From Gonapodya prolifera JEL478 (Eukaryota > Monoblepharomycota > Monoblepharidomycetes > Monoblepharidales > Gonapodyaceae): DNA of 41,476 nucleotides. The notes beneath the pieces are model-generated. The model did no database searches. It saw only the letters and a program-made list of their open reading frames with translations, and was not told the DNA's origin. Below are positions 32,195 to 41,476 of the stretch, in pieces. The translations under genes were made by a program, and so were the position numbers. Within the stretch, counting starts at the first letter, position 1. Each line of letters opens with the position of its first letter. Location: NCBI GenBank assembly GCA_001574975.1, contig KQ965756.1, positions 402,762 to 444,237 on the forward strand, given 5' to 3'.

Positions 32195-34093
32195 TCAACC
32201 AGAGCCCGTCCAACCCGGCGTGAGACCTCCAAAGCCACCCAACGAATCCACAACGTCTGCGGTCTGATCTACAATCGACCTCAGAGACGGCTTGCGGGTG
32301 AGTGGTCGATGATCTTCCGAAGAAGATTCCGAGATTGATGACCGGCGCGGCAATGAAGGCGAGTTTGCACCCGAGCTGTTATCCGCGGTAGAAGGTTCAA
32401 TGATGGAATTCCGTCGAGAACTGCCTCCGTGCTCTGCCGCCGTTCCAGGGCTCGGAAATCCGTCCAATATTATAGAGTGCGGTCGAGAAGATGAGGTTTC
32501 CAGACCGGCAGGTTCCTGAACGTGAAATGCGCCTGTTATGAAGGTCACAGGTGGCTCTGGTGCAGGAACGACATGAAAAGAGATGGGTCGCGAAGAAGGA
32601 GTATCTGATGGAGTAGGTCTAGTGGAGTCGGTGGTATCGGGAGTTTGCTGCTGAGACGCAATAGAAGACTGACGTCGAGTGCGCAAAACGGATTTTGGTA
32701 CGGTTGGCGGATCTGAGGTCAAGACCGGAACAGTCGATTCCAGAGTCAGTGCAATGCTTCCACGTCGAGTGCCAGTACTACGACCAGTCTGGGTGATATC
32801 GGTCTCATCGGTGATTGACGCTGCTGTCCGAGACGAAGGTTTTCCGGGTCGAACGATCGGCGCTTCGAGCTCAACTGTATATTCTTCATTATGGAAAAGT
32901 GGTTGCGTTATGGAGCGGGAGTGCACATCTCGTGCTGTTGGCACAACTGATGGCAATCCAACAACTGGTTGGAGACGGGGTATAGGTTGGGGGACCCGGT
33001 TAACGTTCCGAGTGGGGTCTGGAGCAAGGAGTGGTCGATTCACGATCGCGCGAAGCGGTGGGTATGAGTGGGGAGAGTTCGGTGCCGATGGTTGGTTCGA
33101 GCACAAGCCAGCTTCCGAGGACTCGATAGGATCGCTCGTGAGTGAAGATTCCCAGAGTGATTCCTGACTGTAAGTAATGGGTGCGAGATTGCTGAGCTTG
33201 GCCTGGCGGGCGGCATCAAGTGCGAGTGCCTTTGACACGTAAATGTTCCAGACCACACCAATGGAATTTCCGAAGGCGATTCGTGGAATGCCGGGACTAA
33301 TGAACATGAAGTTGGTCACATTGACGAACGGCCAGAGAACCAGCTGACACGATTGCGAATGGCTTAGAAGTTGACAATTTTTTCGATCTTGATTGCATAC
33401 TCACCCCCTCGACCCAAACCTTCCTTCCTAGTTTCGCTCTATTCCGGATATCTTCCGCACTTTTCCCCTCGAGGAGAGCGAGCAGTCCAAAGTAACAAGG
33501 GTTGTGTGGCGCTCCGACAAACAGCGTCAATGCAGCCTTCTTCAAGGCCGCACCAAGCTTTCCCAGTGAAACTTTCTGCGACGGAGCCGAGATATACTTG
33601 TCTATGAACCGATAACCAAAGTCTGACGATTTCAAAGTAGAAAGCAACCATCAAACTTGATTCTGCAGGCGGTGTACTTCGAATCGACAGCAGAGAAGGC
33701 ACTCACGCCAATAAGGACCCGAAAAGGCCGTCGCGGCGAAAACAAGCCTTCCTGTTCTGCTCCAGTCGAAACTCTCCGGAAGCGTCCAGTGTGTCGAGCC
33801 GATGGAACGCAAGAACTGGACAAGACCCAAGTGTCCTTTGGTCTGCACATCTTCCGACAAGCTGTCACTTGTGGTTGATGCGCTTGCAACTTGAGCTAAG
33901 ACATCGCCGACACCGACGAGAGAGCCCCTGTGTTCGCGGCGGCGGTGTTACTCGGAAGCGGGACGAAACAACCTCGAATTTTCACCACTCACGCAGTGAT
34001 GCCAGCTCGCACAACCTCAGGGAGATCACGATAGCGGAATTGAAAGACACGAGTGGCGGCAGAGGGTCCGGCGCCACCAAATACGATGTTCAT
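32195..34093 (-). CDS. Mpv17/PMP22-family membrane protein with long Ser-rich tail
   Basis: Model: complement(join(32195..33343, 33405..33622, 33707..33927, 33993..34093)), 562 aa; GT-AG introns, phases fit. An in-frame ATG at 34177 would add 28 residues; the shorter form fits family spacing before AGSLVGVGDVLAQ. The Mpv17 fold spans about residues 35-230: GDVLAQ, FSGPYWHFGYRFIDKYIS, KKAALTLFVGAPHNPCYFG, then LWPFVNVTNFMFISPGIPR and VVWNIYVSKAL. Members sit in the inner mitochondrial or peroxisomal membrane and form channels affecting metabolite or nucleotide balance. Between GDVLAQ and the next span there is an insertion of ~45 residues. The C-terminal ~330 residues are disordered, rich in Ser/Pro/Thr with several R-x-x-S or RRxS motifs (RTRRQSS, SRRNS, PRRSS, TRKPS), suggesting basophilic-kinase sites. 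Most Mpv17 proteins stop after ~180-250 residues, so the tail is unusual. Confidence 0.88.
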
Positions 34094-34177
34094 TCGGCCA
34101 CGAAAAGGGACGGGCCGTTGATTTGACCGCGTGTCCCCAAAAACACATCCCAATCCACTGGGAAGGAACGTGCTCAT

Positions 34178-34694
34178 ATCAAATATTAAATATGTATTGA
34201 TACATCAAACCATTTTTGTCTGGTGCTTTCTGCTTCGCCGCTTGTGAACTGTCAACACTGGAAGCCCCCAACCCCGTTCCCTTTCCACTTCGCTCTACGA
34301 ATGCTGGGGGGGATGGAGGAGACTGGCCTACCTCTCCCAGTCAACGGCCCTCTCTCCCGTCTCGGTGGAGCTGCCGGGGCATCTCTTTGGATTCCCTGAA
34401 GTAAACGATGGCATCACCAATTGTCGGATCTCAATCTTTGAGAAGAAATGGGGGACGGAAAGTCGGACACAGTCACAGTACTGCGAGATATTGCAAAACC
34501 GTCTGATGAAGTTTGTACAAGTGCCCCAAACCGAAATACCACACAGCATTGAACAGAATTAGATCGATTCGCCGTCTGCTCACATCGCAAGAGAATATTT
34601 GTGCAAAGTAACGATGATTTCTATACTCCCAATGAGGAGAAACTCTTTATGAGTACAAATGTCTGAAACGAATAAAGTCGCAATGCCGGATAAG
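34178..34694. other. Intergenic spacer
   Basis: Between the RraA-like stop and the Mpv17-like start, both minus. Directly upstream of the Mpv17-like gene is an AT-rich run (34175-34200, ATATTTAATATTTG on the minus strand) that could be its promoter. No gene seen. Confidence 0.4.
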
Positions 34695-35914
34695 TTAGCC
34701 CTTGTAGGTAGAGAGCTCCTCGAACTGTTTGAAGAAGTCCGGAGACTTGATTTGCTTCAGCATTTCATCCTCCATTGCCTTGAACTGTTCCAAACAGTCG
34801 ATTGGGTACCAAGGTAAAAGAGAAAAGGTGAAGAAAGTCGGTCATCAGTGCCGCAATAACTCAAAGGGAAAGAAAGGCAAACCACACTCACGTCCACCGT
34901 GGCCTGGTAGATCTTGTCCGCGATCTCTCTGGGGATCACAATAACGCCGTTCTCGTCGGCGTGGATGAGGTCGCCGGTGCGCACGTACATGCCGTTGATG
35001 TTGGCTGGCACACCAATGTCGTAGATGGTGGGACGTCCGTGAGCAACGACGAGGCCTACAGAGTAGCGGAGAAGAGATCGGAACGAGGAGGGTTGAGTCA
35101 GCTCGCAATCATTGTGAAGATACTCCGAAAGATAACACGAAGGGTCCTCGAAAGCACCGTCCCATATCTCAAGGACACTCTACTCACCTCTCGCGAAGTA
35201 CCACAAGTCGCCCATTTCCCGAATCTCATCAATGTCTCTCACACCACCGTCGGTGATAATGCCGACAGCACCGCAACGCCTGAAGGTGGTCGCCATAATC
35301 TCACCGACGTGAGAAGCCCAGTCCAACCTCGACGGGTCGCCATCGTCGTCGATGACCACGGCAACGGGGAGGGGGTTTTCGGGGCCTCCTGCTTGGTGCA
35401 TGGAGTGAATGGCGGCATAGAGGCGGGGGTGTTGACGTTCGGTTTTGTACTCGGAGGTGGAGTCGCCGCGGACGGTAACGGCGTAGGCGACCTAATTCGT
35501 GAAGATTATGGTGGTTCATGACAATGTTGATGGAGAAGGGGTAAGGAGATTTCAACCCACCATCGCCTTGCCTTTCCCCTTCGCGAGGTTTCTCACTCCA
35601 GTTCCGACATATCCTTGGACGCGGGGAATGACTTTGAAGGTCTGGGACGAGATTGGTCGGCGAGTTACGAGTTGTGGCATAAGTTATCGCCGAATCGCAA
35701 AACGTAAAACTGATTCTTACCTCGATTGCGTTCGCGATTGAAGGAGAATCGATGGTAGAAAGCTGCTCAAGTTGCTCCTTGGTCAGCGGTGTCCAGTCTG
35801 AAACCGAGCGAAGAACGATTGTAAGAATGGCGAGGAACAAATGCGGAACAAGAGATTCAACCCACCCTTGGGCAGCAATTGCGCGAGGGGACCTTCGGCG
35901 GCGGAGGCAGTCAT
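34695..35914 (-). CDS. RraA-like / HMG-aldolase family protein
   Basis: Model: complement(join(34695..34784, 34892..35055, 35188..35491, 35561..35641, 35721..35797, 35866..35914)), 254 aa; five GT-AG introns, phases consistent. Family features in order: LSTIDSPSIANAIE near the start, VIPRVQGYVGTGV, the ligand loop HVGEIMATTFRRCGAVG, then the signature GIITDGGVRDIDEI, whose Gly...Arg-Asp binds Mg2+ and the keto-acid in HMG/CHA aldolases, and GVPANINGMYVRTGDLIHAD with ENGVIVIPREIADKIY. Bacterial relatives either cleave 4-hydroxy-4-methyl-2-oxoglutarate and oxaloacetate or inhibit RNase E (RraA). Fungal members are of unknown role; RNase E is absent, so a small-molecule lyase or oxaloacetate decarboxylase is more plausible. 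No targeting signal is seen, so cytosolic. Divergent from the HP1-like gene. Confidence 0.9.
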
Positions 35915-36734
35915 GATTGGAGAGTGGACGATTGGGATGAGATTGTCTTGGCGATTGGGGTTTGGCCTTTTATGACGGGAAGTGACCGGTTGAAAGTCGC
36001 CGAGCAAAGGTACCTGACTGTGGTCCCCACCCAGGTTTCAAATGAGATATTTTCGTCAAAAGTAACAAAAGAAAGCGCTAGGCAGTTGGAAAAATTATGG
36101 TCTGAAAGCGTCTCACAGTGGGAGCCTTGACAAAAGGTCCAGAACAACAGGGAAGACAGCCCCAACGTCGGTCAGTTTGTGAGGGGGCGCGCGGTGTCCA
36201 CAAGGGGGCAATTTGATGACAATACGCTTATCGCAGTAATGATCTCACTGGGTGTTTTTTCTCCTTGGCGAATCAAGATCTTCAATTTGCAAGCTTCGAT
36301 CGTGAGCTTTCTTAATCAAAATCAAGAGAGTCCAATATACCTTCCCAGGATGAAAATATAAATCCAGCATAGTTATTTCACTCAATTCGACATGTTATAT
36401 TTGTGGGATGTAGTGTTGTACTCCAGAAGAAGTTGGACAAACGTCAAATCCGACCTCGAAAACTTATCGTCCCACATAGTGGCTGCTTGAGGATTTGCTA
36501 TTCTGAAAAACGTAAAAAGGATCGAAATGCTGGGTCTGCCCTTGCACCCCACCACAGCCGCAACATTCATTTCGATTCCACCAGAGGATTTGCCCCGCAC
36601 GGAATCCGATCTCACCAGCGGAAAACGGTCGCGCACTCGCCTTATCGAACACCCTCAGCTGCAATCTCCTCCCGCACACCCCATCCGCGGCTGCCACCAC
36701 CCGAGCAACACCCGCCTTTGTACGATTCGTCGCA
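35915..36734. other. Divergent promoter region, RraA-like and HP1-like genes
   Basis: About 820 bases shared upstream of both genes. No further gene supported; no clear TATA element assigned. Confidence 0.4.
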
Positions 36735-38198
36735 ATGCCCTCACGCAAGAGAGAGCAGAACGGGAAAAACGCACCCGCGAGTGACGATGGCTCCGAATCA
36801 GAGGGAGAGGTCTACAAGGTGAGCCGGCATCATGTTGTGGTCGGTGACACTTTTCAATGGATGCGCTCTTCGATACTCCAATGGGTGCCGAGAGAGCACC
36901 GGCGAAACGAGGATGAAAGACATTTGCGGCGTCGCCACGGGGGGAATCCATGCCCCTACAGAAGCGCCAGCGGGAGGGGGTTCCCACAACCACGGGGCAA
37001 GTGAAAGCATGCGCTTGATCCCCTTAGCCTCCTTCATGACTTTGCGCGAAATACTAATCGTATACATTTCTCTTCCTGTAGGTCGAGAAGATTTTGGCCA
37101 TGCGCAAGAAAGGGGTGAGTTGAATTTGTTTAACATCTCGAGCCGCAGTAAAACCCTACACCACTCTCCTTGACCGCGCAAACGCCTTGGCATCGCTCGT
37201 TCCGCGTGCTCATGACCACGTTATTCTTCTGGCACAACCGCGAATTCGAAAATCGAACAGAAAAAGAGAGAGTTCCACGTAAAATGGGAGAACTACCCCG
37301 AAAACCAAGCAACGTGGGAGCCAGAGGAAAACATGATCGATGTACGTTGTTTCTTCGCTTGTGAACTGCTGCCACAGGTTGTCCGAGTTTGGAAGAGGGA
37401 ATGCCTCCACGTTCCGAACGAACAAAAGGGCTCCATGGATTCGGCATATTTTCTGGAGAACGTAACCCGGGATTTCACTTCTCCTTACCCCCTTCCCGTT
37501 CCCGACTTTTATAACCCTCGGATCATCCTTTTTCAGTGCCACGATCTCATCAAAGCTTTCGAAGACACCAACGGAAGCTCCAGCAAAGTACCCTCCTCAT
37601 CCCGCAAGAAGCGTGCCGCACCAGCGGACGCCGAATCCGACGCCAAAGAGACGAAGAAGGTTAGGAAAGAGTCCGCGAAGAGAGCAGCCCCAACCGATGT
37701 AACCCCAGAGCCTCCGAGCAATGATGACCAAGGCGGAGATGAGCAGGACTTGGCTCAAGCGGCGGAGGAGGAAGCTGGCGATGACGGTGAGTCTAGAACC
37801 TTTCGAACTCTGGATTGTATGTTCCGTGAAGTCACTGACATGCCTGCTAGTTCCAGATATCACATACCTGAAACACGATGAACTTCCAAAGGAAATACAC
37901 GACCTTCCAACTTGGGACGGCCTCGTGGAGCTCGAGCACATGGAGCAGAATCCCGACGAGGGCAGTGATGGTCCGGACGCAGACAGGAACCCCATCGTGT
38001 ACGTCATGTGGAAGGAAGGTGAAGGAGTCGCTGGTCAGAGGTCGAGGCATTCCAGCAAGGATCTTATTGAGAAAGCCCCCAAAATGGTACGCGTGTGGAT
38101 TGGGTTATAATCTGCTGGACTATGTGACACTCGCTTTCGCCAAATAGCTCCTCCAGTACCTCCTGAACCACATTAAGTTCCGGGAGCGAAAGCACTGA
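36735..38198 (+). CDS. HP1/Swi6-type heterochromatin protein (chromodomain + chromoshadow)
   Basis: Model: join(36735..36818, 37082..37114, 37261..37341, 37537..37786, 37851..38086, 38148..38198), 244 aa; all introns GT-AG, intron 1 with an ACTAAT branch point. The chromodomain spans ~26-75: VYKVEKILAMRKKG, then FHVKWENYPENQATWEPEEN. The methyl-lysine aromatic cage is complete, Tyr27, Trp48 and Tyr51, with the spacing of HP1 proteins. A Lys/Glu/Ala-rich hinge (~80-150) contains KKRAAPADAES, likely nuclear localisation and nucleic-acid contact. The chromoshadow domain follows (~160-244): TWDGLVELEHMEQNP, PIVYVMWKEGEG and the C-terminal helix LLQYLLNHIKFRERK, which mediates dimerisation. It reads H3K9 methylation and compacts heterochromatin, silencing repeats. 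Exon 2 is only 33 bases. The acceptor of exon 5 has a second in-frame choice six bases on. Confidence 0.92.
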
Positions 38199-38934
38199 CG
38201 AACAGATCGAGTTTCTTCGAATGTCGGAAAGCATTGCCGCCTGTTTGTACGAGAGGTCGGGAGAAGTTTCATTTTAGGTCACCGTTGGGGAGGAGAGTTC
38301 GGGGAAATCGTATGTCTTAAAACTGTGGGGTGTACAGAGTATCGGATCATGAATCGATATCAATCTTCTACTCCGCACTCAGATTACAATATTAAAACCA
38401 ATTACGGTCGTCGGTCAACCGATGACGTCGCAAGACGTGAATGGTTCCCAATAAGTATGCACTTTTGAAAGGTGGTGAGACACTTTTTGAAATGAGGGAC
38501 ATGCTCGGGCTCCAACACGTGCTCCTTCTGCGTGAATAAGTAGTAATTCTTTCGGCCCTCATATCAGTAATTTATACATGACCATTCCGCTCGCAAGTCT
38601 TGCCCCCTCCCCAGTAACCTGATTTGTGGATCACCAGTTCTGGACGACGTGCTTGCAGGTCGACCACTCGCATCAACGGCAACACCGTATGAAGCGCGTT
38701 ACTAAGAGCCGGAAACGAGCTTTATGAACGCCTCGGTGATGATTCCACCACGGCACAAAATGCTCCCGAGCAGACGATCGGAATCACTCCACGTGGTTTT
38801 CGAGCATCCTGGGATGGAGGGGTAAGGAGGCAGGGCCGAACGCAAGCATTACAAAACACATTGCAACGAGCGCCATGAACACGAACCCACAAATCCCCCA
38901 ACCCTCTTCACAACCCAACAACGTATTCTCCGCC
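38199..38934. other. Intergenic, nothing firm
   Basis: About 740 bases downstream of the HP1-like gene with no supported gene on either strand. Confidence 0.4.
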
Positions 38935-40016
38935 TCACTGTCTACCCACACTGGCGGGGTGGGGGTGGGGGGGTGGGCTTGCCGCGACCAGGAAAGGAGG
39001 CCATACTGGCACTCCTTGCACCCACTCCCATGTCCCAGCTGAGGTCACGGGAAAATATTCCTGCACCTGAGGGAGCTTCTTGTTCGCAAGCGCAGTCGTC
39101 GCGGTAGGGCGACCCTGGACAAGCGGAGGTGTTGTTGCGATGGATGGGTCGGTCTCCGGTGGTGCGAGGACGTAGAAGAGGGTATTGGGCAGTTGGGCAG
39201 TTGGGAGAATGATTGCTGCGGGGCGCGTTGGTTGCGATGATTGTTGGGTACGAACCGACAAAAACGCTCGTGACAAACGTACCAAGACGACATCCATTCC
39301 TGTAAACGACGCACACATACGCCACGCCGTGCACCCCAAAACCACTGCTTTGACGCAACTTTGTTGGGGCTACCATGCTTCATGCGCCAAGTACATGTTG
39401 CCGACACGCACGGGGGTTTCCACCGGAGCGCCCTGGAGGGACCACGTAGGCCGGGGGAGCGGGATCGTGGTGGGAACGTCCAACATATGCGACATCGGCA
39501 ATGAGGGCGGGAGCACACCGAGGCGCGGGATCGAGGCAGGAGTGACCAGTGTGAGACCGAGGATGTACCCGCGCCGGGAGCAACGAGGGGCGTCGGGGAC
39601 GACCAGCCCACTGGGATCCACCCTTGCGGGACTGCGTGGTGCGGTAGGGATGTCGACGGGGCAGTGTATGAGCACGACAGGGAGGGGACTCCGGGCGACG
39701 CCGAGTTACTCTGCCGGGGTGGGGATGACAAACCCCTGGGAGGGGTCGTTACGGTGGTCGTTGAGTGAGGCGATTAATGTCCTTGGGCACTGGATGGAAG
39801 TATCGTCTGTTGTGGGCCTGTGCGGATCGCGGCGAGCGCAGGGGTGTACGCCGGGAGCGGCGACGAGGAGAACGAGGAGTGCGCCGATAAAGCGAGCCAG
39901 CGGCAGTGGTGGCAAATGAAGCCGGCCACGAGGAACGCGGTGGTGAGGCAGAATGCAATGGAGGCGCATTTGGTGGAGGGGGTGGGTCGGCCGGTCTGGG
40001 TGTTAAAGGACGGCAT
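38935..40016 (-). pseudogene. Unrecognised membrane/secreted protein gene, frame-interrupted
   Basis: The ATG at 40016 opens a type II-like N-terminus with a membrane span (CASIAFCLTTAFLVAGFICH) and AYTPALAAIRTGPQQTILPS. The frame is then lost. A second frame carries GFVIPTPAE, a TAA at ~39714, and further protein-like text in the same frame (VVLIHCPVDIPTAP, RGYILGLTLVTPASIPRLG, PTWSLQGAPVETPVRVGNMY). A third ends at 38935 (TLFYVLAPPETDPSIATTPP, GTWEWVQGVPVWPPFLVA). I found no splice set that removes the TAA and joins all pieces. Family not recognised. It could be a real gene with errors or a decayed one. Confidence 0.35.
38956..38977 (+). repeat. G-quadruplex-type tract G4-T-G5-T-G7-T-G3
   Basis: Four G runs separated by single T, on the strand opposite the unresolved gene, where it reads as Pro/His codons near the stop at 38935. 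Confidence 0.7.
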
Positions 40017-40047
40017 TGGTATGTTGCGTGCCTATGCTCTGCGTGGG

Positions 40048-41000
40048 TTAGAGGCAGTGTGGAGGAATTGATTTAGACGAAGAAGGCAGGAGAGGTGAGG
40101 CGAAGTTCTGACGGTACCTTGCCTGGGGCTGGCCGAGACATGTGGCAAGTTCGCCGGGTTGGAACTCCTCTGCCATAAACCGACGAAACGTCTCCTGTGC
40201 AAGCGAGGCGATGGACTTGTGGGCGTCTCTCCACCACATCCCGGCTGGTGATCTTCGATGTGGAGCCGTCAGGGAAGTTGGATACAGCGCCCCGGTGAGT
40301 ACAGAACCGGCTGTAGACCTGTAAATACAAACCGAGACTTCATCGTGTCTGGGCAACCAGAACTCGTTCGGGAAATCAATATTTACCCGAATCCTCAAGT
40401 CAAAAGTTGACGTGGTACAAACCGGAAGTGGAGGAGACTGGCAAGGTCATGCGGCAAGCGAAGTGATGCAAACAAATGGAACGATATTGGCCGGACGGAC
40501 GTCAAGAAATGAGATTACAGGATTCAGGGAGGGGGGAAAGGATGGTGTTGGAATGTGTGAGAATACCATACTGCTCCCTGTCTCAAAGTCGTTGGGGTCA
40601 GCGCATTTTCAAATTCTTATGTGACCATATTGGGGAGGAAGGCGAGATCTTTTGTGGTGGTTGGTGGTCGCGAGTGCCCAAGAGATGGTTGCGGTGAGGT
40701 GGGCGACCCATGAAATAGTGGCAGATGAGTTGGGTGGGAATAAAGGAAAGTAGAGACAGAAGAAGAGTGACCGCAGGCACAGCAGTGGCAGCTATTGGAG
40801 CCTCCTTGTAAACGAGAGGATTGTTTGTGTCTATGACAACAATTCGATTGACAGGTGTGGGGACAAGGGACATTGTCGGCTCCACCGACAACACTGGGAA
40901 CCACGCTGCGTTGCAGGTCTGACAGGGTCACCTGTGTCAGTCTCGTTATCTTGTAATTCCAGTTAATCTGACTCACCTCCCTCTTTCTTTCCCCTCCCAT
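40048..41000 (-). other. Possible membrane-protein exons, unassigned
   Basis: One minus-strand frame (40598-40894) reads VNRIVVIDTNNPLVYKEAPI followed by a hydrophobic AVPAVTLLLSLLSFIPTQLI. Another (40048-40398) reads NIDFPNEFWLPRHDEVSVCI, MWWRDAHKSIASLAQETF and MAEEFQPGELATC. A plausible intron (GTGAGT donor at ~40975, CACAG acceptor at ~40932) precedes the first. The first piece recalls the entry to span 1 of PAP2-type lipid phosphatases, but the phosphatase signatures were not found, so no function is assigned. It may belong to the same gene as 38935-40016. Confidence 0.3.
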
Positions 41001-41149
41001 CTCTGTCCCTCAAGATGAAGTCGCCTTCATTGCCCGCGGTCTTCATCACCATCTTTCCGTCGCACATCCGGCATCGCCAGTGTGGGCTTTGATGTCCCCA
41101 ACGTGTATGCCACCTCAAATTTCAAGCCACGTTTCCTGCAATCTCCGTC

Positions 41150-41476
41150 ATTTTCTTTCATGTGAGCACTGATTTGATTGGCTTGCACAGGGTGGTGCTG
41201 GAGTTTGTCCAAGTTGAACTTGGACTGGGTGATTTGTTGTCGTCAACCAAAGTCCTTCCGCATCTTAGTGGAACTTGACAGCAGTGGCATCAGACTTACT
41301 AAGACACTAGGAGAACAGCAAGACCAGATGTTGTTCTTCAAGGTCCAATTGCTTTGGGTGGTGGATGCTGGTGGACTCTGATCATCAATGTGGAAATTGC
41401 AAAGGGTTAGGGTGCAATAGGATGCTGGGTGAGGGTGGGGGATTTTCGGGAATGAGAACTTCATGCCCAGCTCCAA
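41150..41476. other. CpG-poor end of window
   Basis: By eye only about three CpG in ~330 bases, with TG/CA-rich text similar in style to the 20.5-21.95 kb island. No gene assigned. It may be the edge of a second decayed element running off the window. Confidence 0.35.

Noticed and set aside
40598-41000. Firm assignment to PAP2 lipid phosphatases
   Set aside because: Only the hydrophobic entry resembles that family; the KxxxxxxRP and PSGH signatures were not found in any frame.
1-41476. CRISPR arrays, bacterial operons, phage or plasmid features
   Set aside because: None seen; intron structure and gene content are eukaryotic throughout.

Overview
This window reads as nuclear DNA of a zoosporic (flagellated) fungus, most likely a chytrid-type lineage. 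The genes are split by many short introns (about 50-150 bases, GT-AG with CTNAC-type branch points). The protein set is fungal: a betaine-lipid synthase fusion, a ZRC1/COT1-type zinc carrier and an HP1/Swi6-type protein. One gene is a good match to CFAP300 (DUF4498), a cytosolic factor for axonemal dynein assembly, which is only expected in organisms that build motile cilia or flagella. Coding DNA is GC- and CpG-rich. There are two short N runs (17897 and 27060-27067). All exon models below were joined by hand from splice signals, reading phase and protein-family continuity; none was checked by a search or with RNA.

Layout. 0.5-2.1 kb: a secretory-pathway RING-H2 protein (minus). 2.5-9.0 kb: an F-box cluster with one intact F-box/ankyrin-like gene (4730-6766, minus) flanked by three related, disrupted F-box copies, two on plus and one on minus. 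9.4-11.4 kb: a CDF zinc transporter (minus, 6 exons). 12.2-16.6 kb: a stretch of decayed genes (unknown protein, NmrA-like oxidoreductase with frame breaks, C-terminal scrap of a short-chain dehydrogenase). 17.0-18.2 kb: a VIT/CCC1 iron transporter (minus, 3 exons). 18.8-20.3 kb: CFAP300 (minus, 6 exons). 20.5-21.95 kb: an AT-richer island that is almost free of CpG, unlike everything around it. 22.6-25.8 kb: type III glutamine synthetase (minus, 13 exons, one GC-AG intron). 28.2-31.9 kb: betaine-lipid (DGTS) synthase (plus, 13 exons). 32.2-34.1 kb: Mpv17/PMP22 protein with a long Ser-rich tail (minus). 34.7-35.9 kb: RraA-like aldolase-family protein (minus, 6 exons). 36.7-38.2 kb: HP1-like chromodomain/chromoshadow protein (plus, 6 exons). 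38.9-41.2 kb: unresolved, possibly degraded membrane-protein gene(s). The last ~330 bases again become CpG-poor.

How the genes relate. There is no operon-like logic; this is a mixed eukaryotic neighbourhood. Themes are vacuolar metal storage (zinc and iron carriers 6 kb apart), ubiquitin-linked recognition (RING, F-box family), nitrogen and phosphate economy (glutamine synthetase, phosphorus-free membrane lipid) and chromatin silencing (HP1 near a CpG-depleted island). The observations most worth following are the flagellar gene, the CpG-free island, the shared reading-frame offset in the F-box copies, and the type III glutamine synthetase in a fungus.
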